This document shows positions 17,901 to 25,071 of a stretch of 64,000 nucleotides of DNA, one piece after another. Source of the DNA: SHZI01 sp963802215 (lineage in GTDB: Bacteria > Pseudomonadota > Gammaproteobacteria > Steroidobacterales > GCA-2729495); the NCBI GenBank assembly GCA_963802215.1, contig CAWDHQ010000002.1, positions 682,001 to 746,000 on the forward strand. The letters are read 5' to 3'. Position 1 is the first letter of the stretch, and each line of letters opens with the position of its first letter. The notes beneath the pieces are model-generated. The model did not search any database. It saw only the letters and a program-made list of their open reading frames with translations, and had not been told where the DNA came from. A program made the position numbers and the translations under genes.

Positions 17901-20258
17901 CGGGACGACCGCGCTGCTGCCATCCGCGTCGGTGATCAGGAGGGTGCAGGTGTCATTGCCGAGGAACTTCGCGTCGTTCGGCGTGTAGACCAGCTTGCCG
18001 CTCCCATCTGCGGGACTGACCTCGCAGACGCCAACCGTACCCTGGCCCGTAACGGCCAGCGTGTGCTCCTCGGGTGAGCCATTGCCCAGCCTCAGCTTGT
18101 CGATGCCGAACGGCGCCACGACTTCGTTCGGGATCACCGCCAGCGCGGGGGAGGCCCTTCCCTGGCCGGTCAGGATGAATATGTCTGTCGGGGTTGGCAC
18201 CTTGTCTGCGATGTTCACCGTCAGGACGGCGGAGGCGGTGTCGCCGTCGACGTCCGTGATCAGGTAGGTGAACGTGTCGGTGCCCGTGTAGAAGGTGGGG
18301 TCCGTGACGTTGTAGGTGATGACGTAGGTGTGCAGCGCGTCGTTGAAGTCCACGGTGGCGTTTCCGCGGGTGCCCTGGGCGGTGATGGTCACCAGGTGAG
18401 GCGTGGCCGCGCTCAGGTCCGGTGGCGTATCGCCGAGATTGGTCGGTGGCACGGTATAGGTGCCCAGTTCGACGTGTTCAGCGTCCACGGGCGCACGACC
18501 CTGGGTCGTGACTTCGAAGCCGGACGCCACAGCGCTCGGGACCCCGTTACGGACGGTGACGCTGACCTGTGCGGTGCTCGGCGCCAGCACGCCATCATCG
18601 ACGGTGTAGAGGAAGGTTTCCGTGTAGGTCGGGGTATTGTTGGGTGAGACCGGCACGTAGGTCACGACGACTCCGGCCGCCGGGCCGGAGTTCCCGGCAG
18701 TGACCGTCGCGGAGCCGCCGTGGCTGAAGGACCCGTCGTCGATGGTCACCGTGACCGACGGGCCGAAGCCGAGGTCATTCGCCCCCACATTGATGTCGAC
18801 CGGGGTGTTACGGGTGGTGGTTGCCGTGTCGTTCCTGGCGCCGACGCCAATCGCGAGCGTGACCGTCGCCGAGTCGGTGGTGATGCCGTTGGCGTCGACG
18901 ACCGTGTAGACGAAGCTGTCGCTGCCCGTTGCCCCGATGTTGGCCGTGTAGGTGATGACGATGCCGGCCTGCGGGCCGGGAGAGCCGGACGGAACGGCAA
19001 CGCCCTTGGCGGGCGGCGTCGTCACGGTCACGGTGACGGGGTCCTGGAATCCCGAATCATTGGCCATGACGCTGATGGGTACGGGCACGCCCTCGTCCGC
19101 GTCGATCGGCCCGTCATCGTTGGCCGTGGCCGACACTCGTGCCAGCGTGAAGTATCCGGTCGTCCAGGAGTTGCAGGTGGCGCTGTAGGAGCCGGTGCCG
19201 TCCGTGTTGTCGCCACAGCGGGTGTTGTTGAAGACCCGGTAGTCATCCACGTTGAAGCCGGCGACGCTGACGACATTGCCCGCGGCATCCGTCGAGATCT
19301 TCACCAGGAGCTGGTCCCAGCCCACGTCCTCGGCGGAACCCCGCACGGCGCCGACGTCCCCCTCCTTGAGGGTACAGCCGCCCTGGACCGCGCACGGGCC
19401 GAGTACCCAGGGGCTGTACAGCACCTGGCTGTCGCGGCAGTCGTTGCTCTCCACGCCGGATGTCGTGGAGGCGCCGTCGATGCACTGCAGGTTCACCACA
19501 GTGCCGGTGGTCCTGGCCCCGAAATTGCTCTCCAGGCTGCCGATACCGGCCAGACTGGTGCCGTTCCAGAAGTCGGGGTCGACCGCAGGGGTGCTGAAGG
19601 AATGACCACATTCCGCAAAGCCGAATTCCGCGCCCAGGCAGGGGCCGGCCTCGGCGTAGGTCAGCACCGACGGAAAGCCCTCGGTGCCGATGACGTAGTC
19701 GAAGCCGCCGGAGCCGTTGGGTGTGGCGGAGTTCGCCACCGTCGGCGCCAGCACCTGGGTCATGCTGTCGTACTTGTCCACGCCTGCCGAGCCGCTGTAG
19801 ACGCGCACGATCGAGCCGGTGCCGGATGAGGTCAGGGTGATATCGAAGCTGATGAGGTCGTCGGCGCCGAAGCCGTTGCCGCTGTCGTCGATCGTGACGG
19901 AGCCGTTGATGACCTGCTGGATCTTGCCGTCACCGACGGAGGGCGCATAAACCACCCTGCCCGCACCGACGACGGTCGTCTGGAAGGCTGCCGGCGTGGC
20001 CACGGAATCGTAGTAGGCGATGTGATTGTAGGGGCCGGTGACCTCGCCGTATGGGGTGGCCGTCGCCACGCTGCTCGGGCCGCCGTCGTACATGCAGTTC
20101 TCGCCGTCGCCGACGGAGGTTGTGAGCCCCTGAAAGCAGGTTTCCTGCGTCGGGCTCAGGCTGCCTTCGACGGAGCTCACGACGGTTACCGCGTGCGCTT
20201 GTGAGATGGCGATCATGCTGACCGCAACGACGACGCTCGGAACTGCTCCCGAAAGCAT
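14991..20258 (-). CDS. Fusion of Cys-rich repeat adhesin with sorting tail to a TonB-dependent receptor
   Basis: One uninterrupted 1755-codon frame encodes two complete proteins. Residues 1-23 are a signal peptide (ends SQAHA). Residues 24-370 form a Cys-rich domain shared with the divergent neighbour. Residues 375-795 hold four Ig/cadherin-like repeats, and 797-822 a GlyGly-CTERM-like tail (GGASSSS, hydrophobic WIVLLLFAPLL, RRLSRR). At residue 823 a GTG could start a second protein: signal peptide ending ASGMSASA, TonB-box region EIVVTARK, plug, and a 22-strand-type barrel to the end (933 residues). The ATG at 20258 has GGAG 9 bases upstream and is preferred to the TTG at 20273. Removing one G of the GGG at 17792-17794 would give a stop after RRLSRR in a GTGA overlap. 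Ligand unknown. Confidence 0.75.
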   Translation of the reverse strand: MLSGAVPSVVVAVSMIAISQAHAVTVVSSVEGSLSPTQETCFQGLTTSVGDGENCMYDGGPSSVATATPYGEVTGPYNHIAYYDSVATPAAFQTTVVGAGRVVYAPSVGDGKIQQVINGSVTIDDSGNGFGADDLISFDITLTSSGTGSIVRVYSGSAGVDKYDSMTQVLAPTVANSATPNGSGGFDYVIGTEGFPSVLTYAEAGPCLGAEFGFAECGHSFSTPAVDPDFWNGTSLAGIGSLESNFGARTTGTVVNLQCIDGASTTSGVESNDCRDSQVLYSPWVLGPCAVQGGCTLKEGDVGAVRGSAEDVGWDQLLVKISTDAAGNVVSVAGFNVDDYRVFNNTRCGDNTDGTGSYSATCNSWTTGYFTLARVSATANDDGPIDADEGVPVPISVMANDSGFQDPVTVTVTTPPAKGVAVPSGSPGPQAGIVITYTANIGATGSDSFVYTVVDANGITTDSATVTLAIGVGARNDTATTTRNTPVDINVGANDLGFGPSVTVTIDDGSFSHGGSATVTAGNSGPAAGVVVTYVPVSPNNTPTYTETFLYTVDDGVLAPSTAQVSVTVRNGVPSAVASGFEVTTQGRAPVDAEHVELGTYTVPPTNLGDTPPDLSAATPHLVTITAQGTRGNATVDFNDALHTYVITYNVTDPTFYTGTDTFTYLITDVDGDTASAVLTVNIADKVPTPTDIFILTGQGRASPALAVIPNEVVAPFGIDKLRLGNGSPEEHTLAVTGQGTVGVCEVSPADGSGKLVYTPNDAKFLGNDTCTLLITDADGSSAVVPVLVRVTETRPQGGASSSSPWIVLLLFAPLLRRLSRRVKPAGLARKSVPIAATAALLASGMSASAQEADGKGATRSSAAIQEIVVTARKREENLQEVPIAITAFDSNAIEALGITSLTDVAALTPGLSFFNAFGENLPVPVIRGIVPTDIFGQNNAAVFVDGVYISGREGLNFSQLDIERIEVVKGPQSALYGRNAFSGAINYVTKPPSEEFEAKTGVEIGNRGKLKGQASVSGPILGENLRGRIGALYDDWDGSYDNSQAPQNDIGGSRFRSFQGALLWLPADAWQVNLSYYHSNDDIDESANVALPTNCEDRTSDRTETVRYQNFCGEVPDIEGIPGLNGGDAIPKVAQATGENRELNRANLRIEWDLYESGMFSALTGYSKTEQDSVSDFARSLGENQDFLYCEGAAYTPGTPNNCPASNPANLRFQSGVYDRELGGETEEFSQELRFSSAQDKQLRYTVGGYAYSTTSKGYPGAILLTNPIAGVSTPIPGQPGVGVGLPPFGVVEGDPTALMIGTAIFYDSFTPDGGIDPLLRQTSEGETQGWALFTGVDFDFTDQLTGRAEIRYSQESQESTVYRYNRCYTTATTTGSLGSCIYPDEDLALFGDDRYDLRDGFTSAVPFFGADCVFTPVNEPDKQVLGSPGQCSGSASARFDSVTGRVGLDYMVSDEWMVYGSIAYGEKPGGVAVRSARLVSGNSVSLPNIFEPETITTYELGLKGAFWDGRATVSSAVFYNDWREIVLRQLIEVDPISGVRFEQPTSFNVNAGDADVWGVEVETNVGFMDNLTGRFTVGWADATMKNAAQDTYRDFPSFAAEGFDEVAGDVSGNQLLRQPEWLMSASLSYSDELPGGDWDWYVSGDANYQSGVYVGNDNQGYLPEHTYVNTKLGVRSGAYTLEFWTRNLFNDGGAIAAFRDIYWANTDNLYEPEVDQGARPDFDEFVPLRYTVTYPRERTYGVTALMRFGAAVR

Positions 20259-20864
20259 GCTTCTGTACTCCAATTGAATCCCCTTCGAATGCGGGTCGTG
20301 GCGGGTAAGCCCAGTTGGCCACCCGTTCCTTATTAGTTAGACAACCCGAAGATTGCTTAAGAATTCCTGGCAGCGGGCAAAGTGAAAACCTCAGCCCGTC
20401 CGAGCCCCCCTGATATTCCGATGGGAAATTATCTTATAACCAAGATCCGGGCAAGCCGTGGGTCAGCCAGCGCCGCCCGGGACCCATCGCCGACCTCCTG
20501 CCGTGATGAGGCATATTTCACCGGGACTCAGGCCGGACACGTTTCCCAAGAGAAACAAAGTGTCTCCAGGACATTTCTGGAGAGCCATCTAAAAGAACTG
20601 ACGCAAGTGCCGGATCGCAGTGTACCCAGGAAAACCCTGCGTTTTATGTAATGTGAAAAGTTGTGAGGGTAGGGATCAAGTCTGTAGACTGCTATGCGAA
20701 TGCCAAAAGTTATAAGCTTGTGACAGCAGGTTATTTATCTCGAGTTGTTCGCTCGTGACCCGCTGACAACGACATGGCAGGCAAGCAAGTCGTGGTGCGA
20801 CCCAGCCGCTTCCACGCAGCTTTAAAGAATGATTTCAGGAAATCTTCAACTGAGGGGAACCAAA
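20259..20864. other. Intergenic region between two divergent adhesin-like genes
   Basis: This is 606 bases, clearly more AT-rich than its surroundings, separating two divergently transcribed paralogous genes. It should hold both promoters. Visible elements: a short palindrome AGTCT-GT-AGACT near 20680, and AT-rich stretches at 20330-20360 and 20700-20745 (for example TTGTGA followed by TTATTTAT) that could be promoter cores. I see no RNA gene. The 89-codon frame at 20382-20651 has no ribosome site and no family resemblance, so I treat it as chance. Confidence 0.5.
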
Positions 20865-22331
20865 GTGAATTCGAATCGGTGGATCACGAGCGCTGCGCTT
20901 GCCGCGGCGGGAATTTTCGGCCTGACCGCGCAGGCCCTGGCCGTTACCAAGACGACGAACGTGGCCGGCGGCATGAGCCCGACCCAGGAAACCTGCCTGC
21001 AGGCCCTGGTCAATGCGGTCGGCGACGGCGAAAACTGCATGTACAACGGTGGCCCCGCGGCTGACCCCACCATGACCCCGACCTTGGGTTTCGGTGAGGT
21101 CACCGGCCCTTACAACCACATCGCCTACTACGATTCCGTGGCCACGCCGGCGTCTTTCCAGACGACCATCAGCGGTGACGCGCGGCTTGTCTATCAGGCG
21201 GTGGATGGCGACGGCAAGATGTCCCAGAAGGTCACTGGCACGGTCACCGTCGACGACGGCGGCAACGGCTTCGGCGCGGGCGACCTCCTCAGCTTCTCGC
21301 TGACCCTGACGTCTTCGGGCACCGGTTCCATCGTCCGCGTCTACAGTGGCAACGCGGTCGTGGACAAGTACGACAGCATGACCCAGGTGCTGGCGCCGAC
21401 CGTGGCGAACTTCGCCACGCCCAACGGCTCCGGCGGCTTCGATTACATCATCGGTTCTGCCGGTTTCCCGGCGGAACCGCGCCAGACCTTTACCCAGGCC
21501 GGAACCTGCCTGGGCCTGCTGTTTGGCTACGCCGAGTGCGGGCACTCCTTCAGCAGCTTCGGTACCACGGCCACTCTCGACCCGGACTTCTGGGCCGGTG
21601 CGAGCGTGGCCGGTCTCGGGAGCCTGGAGGGCAACCTGGGCGCCAAGACGACGGGGACGTTGGTGAACCTGCAGTGCATCGACGGCAGGTCCTCGACCGG
21701 CGTGGAGAGCAATGACTGCAAGGACAGCCAGGCGTCCTACGCGCCGTGGGTGATTGGCCCGAACGCGAGCGGAAGTGGTGCGAGCGGCAACGCAAGCACG
21801 CCAGGCTCGGTCCGCGCCACGGCCGAGGACGTGTCATGGGACCAGTTGGTACTGATGGTGTCGACCAATGCCACCGGCCGGGTCATCAGCGTGAAGGGCT
21901 ACAACGTGGATGACTACCGCGTCTTCGGTCCACCGCGCTGTGGCGACAACTTGGATGGTCTTGGCGCCCACATCCCGGTCTGCAACTCCTGGACTTCCGG
22001 CTACTTCTCGGCGTCGGCCCAGGACACGGATGGTGACGGCCTCAACGACAATGACGACAATTGCCGGCTGGTTGCGAACAACACCGGCGCCGGCGCCCAG
22101 TGCGATTCGGACGGTGACGGTTTCGGCAACCGCTGCGACGCCGACATGAACAACAACGGGTCGACCAACGCCCAGGACACCGGCCTGTACCGCCAGCAGC
22201 TCGGCCAGCCGAGCGTTGCACCCACGTTCAACAAGGCGGACCTGAACTGCAATGGCGCTGTCAACGCCCAGGACACCGGCCTGTTCCGCGCCCTGCTCGG
22301 TTCGCCGCCGGGCCCGGGCAAGCTGCCATAA
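20865..22331 (+). CDS. Exported Cys-rich protein with TSP3 and dockerin-like calcium repeats
   Basis: Start chosen at GTG 20865 because GAGGGG lies 7 bases upstream; the product then begins with a standard signal peptide ending TAQALA. Its 488 residues comprise a Cys-rich domain of about 370 residues, clearly paralogous (roughly 60% identical by eye) to the N-terminus of the divergent fusion gene, sharing VTGPYNHIAYYDSVATPA, SSGTGSIVRVYSG and VDKYDSMTQVLAPTVAN. The C-terminus has Asp-rich thrombospondin type-3 units (DTDGDGLNDNDDNC, DSDGDGFGNRCD) and two dockerin-like F-hands (DMNNNGSTNAQDTGLYRQQL and DLNCNGAVNAQDTGLFRALL). It is probably secreted and calcium-binding; a docking partner (cohesin) is not visible here. 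Function of the shared domain is unknown. Confidence 0.8.
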   Translation: MNSNRWITSAALAAAGIFGLTAQALAVTKTTNVAGGMSPTQETCLQALVNAVGDGENCMYNGGPAADPTMTPTLGFGEVTGPYNHIAYYDSVATPASFQTTISGDARLVYQAVDGDGKMSQKVTGTVTVDDGGNGFGAGDLLSFSLTLTSSGTGSIVRVYSGNAVVDKYDSMTQVLAPTVANFATPNGSGGFDYIIGSAGFPAEPRQTFTQAGTCLGLLFGYAECGHSFSSFGTTATLDPDFWAGASVAGLGSLEGNLGAKTTGTLVNLQCIDGRSSTGVESNDCKDSQASYAPWVIGPNASGSGASGNASTPGSVRATAEDVSWDQLVLMVSTNATGRVISVKGYNVDDYRVFGPPRCGDNLDGLGAHIPVCNSWTSGYFSASAQDTDGDGLNDNDDNCRLVANNTGAGAQCDSDGDGFGNRCDADMNNNGSTNAQDTGLYRQQLGQPSVAPTFNKADLNCNGAVNAQDTGLFRALLGSPPGPGKLP

Positions 22332-22396
22332 CCTGGAGAGACTTCGCAGATAGCACGGCCGACAAGATCTGACAGTCCCGGTTTCGGCCGGAATGG

Positions 22397-22427
22397 AAAA
22401 CCCGCCTTCTGGCGGGTTTTCTTTTTC
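22397..22427. terminator. Bidirectional Rho-independent terminator
   Basis: AAAACCCGCC (22397-22406), loop TTCT, GGCGGGTTTT (22411-22420), then CTTTTTC. This is a perfect 10-base stem with T-tracts on both strands, placed between the convergent dockerin-protein gene and the ChaN/PDZ gene. Confidence 0.93.
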
Positions 22428-22453
22428 TGGAGACTGCTTCCAGGCTCCCGTTT

Positions 22454-23707
22454 TTACGGTTGCCCGGCGCGGCGGAAGTTCACGGCCACGTCCTTCTCGG
22501 CGCCATCGCGGCGGATCCGCGCCTTGGCAACGTCGCCCCAGCGGTAGCCGGCCATGAGTTTCCGCAGCGAGTTGTCCGACTTGATGGCCTGGCCGTCGAG
22601 GCTGAGCAGGACGTCGCCCACCTTGAGCCCCGCGCGTTCCGCCACGGACTCCTTGCTGACCTGGATGATCTGGCCGGGATCCTTCCCAAGCGAGCCCATC
22701 AGGGACACGCCGATGCTGGGGTAGACCGTGTCGATTTCCTCCGGCACGCCCCAGATGAAGGACGCGTAGGAGGCCCGCACCTGCTTTACCGGCTTGGAAT
22801 CTTCGTCGACCACGTTCACGGGGATTAGCGAGGCGATCTTGCCGTCATAGTGCTCGTCGATCTGCCGCTCGGACCCGAGGCCGAAGGTCACGTGGCCGGA
22901 GCCGATCAGGACCACCATGATTGCGTCCTTGCCGCCGTGCTGCCGGAGCGCCTGCAGGGCGTTCCAGCCCATGGTGGCGTCCCACATGGTCTGGGCGCGG
23001 TACAGGCCGTCCAGCGCCGCCTCGTTCATGTGCAGGGCGTCGTCCTTGTCGAAGAACGCGCGGTACATGCGGCGGTGCTCGTCGCTCTCCGGGGCAAGCC
23101 GCGGCGGCAGGTGGGCCGCCTCTTCCGGCGTCAGGTTCTCGAAGCCCTTGGCCCGCACGGACTTCACCACGTCCCGCGGGCTGTTCACCGCGTACATGTT
23201 GATGCCGTGCTTCTGCGCGTAGAGGAAGATGTTGCGGTAGTAGTTCCAGTGGTAGCCCCAGTTGTCGTACCAGTTGGCGAGCTCCACGAATCCGTCTTCG
23301 GTGTAGTGTCCGGCGTTCCAGTTATCCAGGAGCGGCTGCTGGGTGTAGGGAAACATCTCGAGGCCGATCAGCACCTCGCGGCCCGCCTCCCGGAGCGCCC
23401 TGATCATGCGGAACTGGACGTCGTGGAACTCCTGGTTCGTGTGGTTCTCGCCGATGAACAGGATCCCGGTGCCGGCGAGCCTCCTGGCCATTTCCTCGGG
23501 CGTCACGAGCTCGCCGGTGGCCGTGTCCGTGATGCCATCGAGGACCACGGGCACTTCGCGGCCCTTGCGCGCCGGGTCGCCGATCTCCATGTGCAGGACG
23601 GCCTGGTCCGCCAGCAGGGTAAGCGGGGCGCCGAGCCCCAGGCACGCGGCCAGGGCGCCAGCGGCCAGGCGGCGTGCGCCGGGCATGGAACGTTCGGTTG
23701 TCATCAT
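22454..23707 (-). CDS. ChaN/TIKI-fold haem-binding-like protein with C-terminal PDZ domain
   Basis: This is a 417-residue exported protein. The start at 23707 follows AGAGG and gives a signal peptide (residues about 10-35); the longer frame overlaps hutI and is discarded. Residues 40-320 match the ChaN-like/TIKI superfamily: ILFIGENHTNQEFHD supplies the conserved GENH and second His, LIGLEMFPYTQQPLLDNW follows, and a late VVLIGSGHVTFG supplies the C-terminal His. ChaN proteins bind haem cofacially in the outer membrane of iron-limited bacteria. Residues 330-410 form a PDZ domain (ESVAERAGLKVGDVLLSLDG). It lies 20 bases after hutI, possibly co-transcribed, although a histidine-catabolic role is not known. 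There is no lipobox. Confidence 0.8.
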   Translation of the reverse strand: MMTTERSMPGARRLAAGALAACLGLGAPLTLLADQAVLHMEIGDPARKGREVPVVLDGITDTATGELVTPEEMARRLAGTGILFIGENHTNQEFHDVQFRMIRALREAGREVLIGLEMFPYTQQPLLDNWNAGHYTEDGFVELANWYDNWGYHWNYYRNIFLYAQKHGINMYAVNSPRDVVKSVRAKGFENLTPEEAAHLPPRLAPESDEHRRMYRAFFDKDDALHMNEAALDGLYRAQTMWDATMGWNALQALRQHGGKDAIMVVLIGSGHVTFGLGSERQIDEHYDGKIASLIPVNVVDEDSKPVKQVRASYASFIWGVPEEIDTVYPSIGVSLMGSLGKDPGQIIQVSKESVAERAGLKVGDVLLSLDGQAIKSDNSLRKLMAGYRWGDVAKARIRRDGAEKDVAVNFRRAGQP

Positions 23708-23727
23708 CAGGACCTCTTGGTTGTCAG

Positions 23728-24960
23728 TCAGGTGGTGGCGATGGCCTGGCCGTCGACGACGACGGACAAGAGTGGATTGTGCCCTATCCAGTAGCAGAGC
23801 TCCGCGGGCTCGCGGACCTGCCAGGCGGCCAGGTCGGCCCGCTTGCCGGGCTCGATGGTGCCGCGGTCGGCCTCCAGGCCGAGCGCCCGGGCCGCATGGC
23901 GCGTCACGCCTGCAAGGCACTCCTCCGGCGTCATGCGGAACAGGTGGCAGGCCATGTTCATCATCAGCACGAGCGAGAGCACGGGCGAGCTGCCGGGATT
24001 GCAGTCCGTGGCGATCGCCATCGGCACGCCCCGGCGGCGCATTTCGTCCACCGGCGGCCGCAAGGTTTCGCCGAGGGCATAGAAGGCCCCGGGCAGCAGG
24101 ACCGCGACGGTCCCGGCGCCGGCGAGCGCCTCTACCCCGGCGGTTGACGTGTATTCCAGGTGGTCGGCCGACAGGGCGCCATACCGTGCCGCCAGGGCGG
24201 CACCGCCGCCGTCGGAGAGCTGGTCAGCGTGCAGCTTCACGGGCAGTCCCAGCTCGCGGGCGCGCTGGAAGATTCGCTCCACCTGGCCGCTGGTGAAGGC
24301 GATGGACTCGCAGAAGGCGTCCACGGCATCGACGAGGCCCTCGGCGGCGAGCACCGGGAGTGCCTCGTTGCAGATGAACGCCACGTAGTCGTCGGCGTGT
24401 CCGGCGAACCCGGCCGGCACCGCGTGTGCCCCCAGGTAGGTGGTGCGCACGGTGATGCCGGCCTCGTGGCCCAGTTCCCGGGCCGCACGCAGCATGCGGC
24501 GCTCGGTGTCGACATCGAGGCCGTAGCCCGACTTGATCTCAATGGTCGTGACGCCGCCCCTAACGAGGCACGCCAGCCGCGACCGGGCCCCCGCGAGCAG
24601 TTCCTCCGTGCTGGCCGCGCGCGTTGCGGCGACGGTGGAATGGATGCCGCCGCCCAGGCGCGCGAGCTCCTCGTAGCTGGCGCCCCTGCGGCGCGCCTCG
24701 AACTCGGCGAGGCGATTGCCGGCGAAGACGAGATGGGTGTGGCAGTCGATGAGCCCTGGCGTCAGCCAGGCGCCGCCCAGGCGGTGCACGCGTGCCGCGC
24801 AGTGGTCCGGCTCCGCGGGCAGGTCCCGCCGCGGGCCGACCCAGGCGATGCGCCCGTCGTGCATTGCAACGGCGCCATCGCGGATCGCGCCATAGGGCAG
24901 CGGGCCTAGCGCCATCGTGGCCACATTCGCGTCGATCCAGAGGGAGTCCCATTGCGCCAT
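23728..24960 (-). CDS. hutI: Imidazolonepropionase
   Basis: This is the third enzyme of histidine degradation: it hydrolyses 4-imidazolone-5-propionate to N-formimino-L-glutamate in the cytoplasm. At 410 residues it has normal length. It belongs to the amidohydrolase fold with the metal motif DCHTHLVFAGNR (HxH), the substrate loop RRRGASYEELARLGGGIHSTV, the later KLHADQLSD histidine, and ATDCNPGSS with the catalytic Asp. It is transcribed away from hutF, with only 111 bases between the starts, so one operator region could control both arms of the hut system. The hutF-type route downstream fits an organism that deiminates formiminoglutamate. Confidence 0.95.
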   Translation of the reverse strand: MAQWDSLWIDANVATMALGPLPYGAIRDGAVAMHDGRIAWVGPRRDLPAEPDHCAARVHRLGGAWLTPGLIDCHTHLVFAGNRLAEFEARRRGASYEELARLGGGIHSTVAATRAASTEELLAGARSRLACLVRGGVTTIEIKSGYGLDVDTERRMLRAARELGHEAGITVRTTYLGAHAVPAGFAGHADDYVAFICNEALPVLAAEGLVDAVDAFCESIAFTSGQVERIFQRARELGLPVKLHADQLSDGGGAALAARYGALSADHLEYTSTAGVEALAGAGTVAVLLPGAFYALGETLRPPVDEMRRRGVPMAIATDCNPGSSPVLSLVLMMNMACHLFRMTPEECLAGVTRHAARALGLEADRGTIEPGKRADLAAWQVREPAELCYWIGHNPLLSVVVDGQAIATT

Positions 24961-25010
24961 GGTCGCGGGGGTCGCTCCGCAGGCGATGGCTGCGGGGCAG
25001 GCCTTTGTTG

Positions 25011-25066
25011 TTTCCGGAGGTTGGCGATAGTATGCCGCCTAGGGCTGTCTATACAACCTCCGGAAA
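25011..25066. promoter_or_regulatory. hut control region: 13-base inverted repeat enclosing a HutC-like operator
   Basis: Two perfect 13-base arms, TTTCCGGAGGTTG (25011-25023) and CAACCTCCGGAAA (25054-25066), are separated by 30 bases. At the inner edge of the right arm lies GGCTGTCTATACAACC, whose TGT...ACA core (25046-25055) resembles HutC/GntR operators of pseudomonads. The region separates hutI from hutF. In the hutF transcript the right arm covers the ribosome site, since the TTG start is at 25072, so pairing of the arms could also control translation. Confidence 0.55.
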
Positions 25067-25071
25067 TCATC

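Noticed and set aside
20382..20651. 89-codon frame between the divergent adhesin-like genes
   Set aside because: It has no ribosome site, no signal peptide or domain, and lies in the region that must hold two promoters.
23708..23920. 71-residue N-terminal extension of the ChaN/PDZ protein
   Set aside because: It overlaps hutI codons, is Arg-rich and low-complexity, and would bury the signal peptide.
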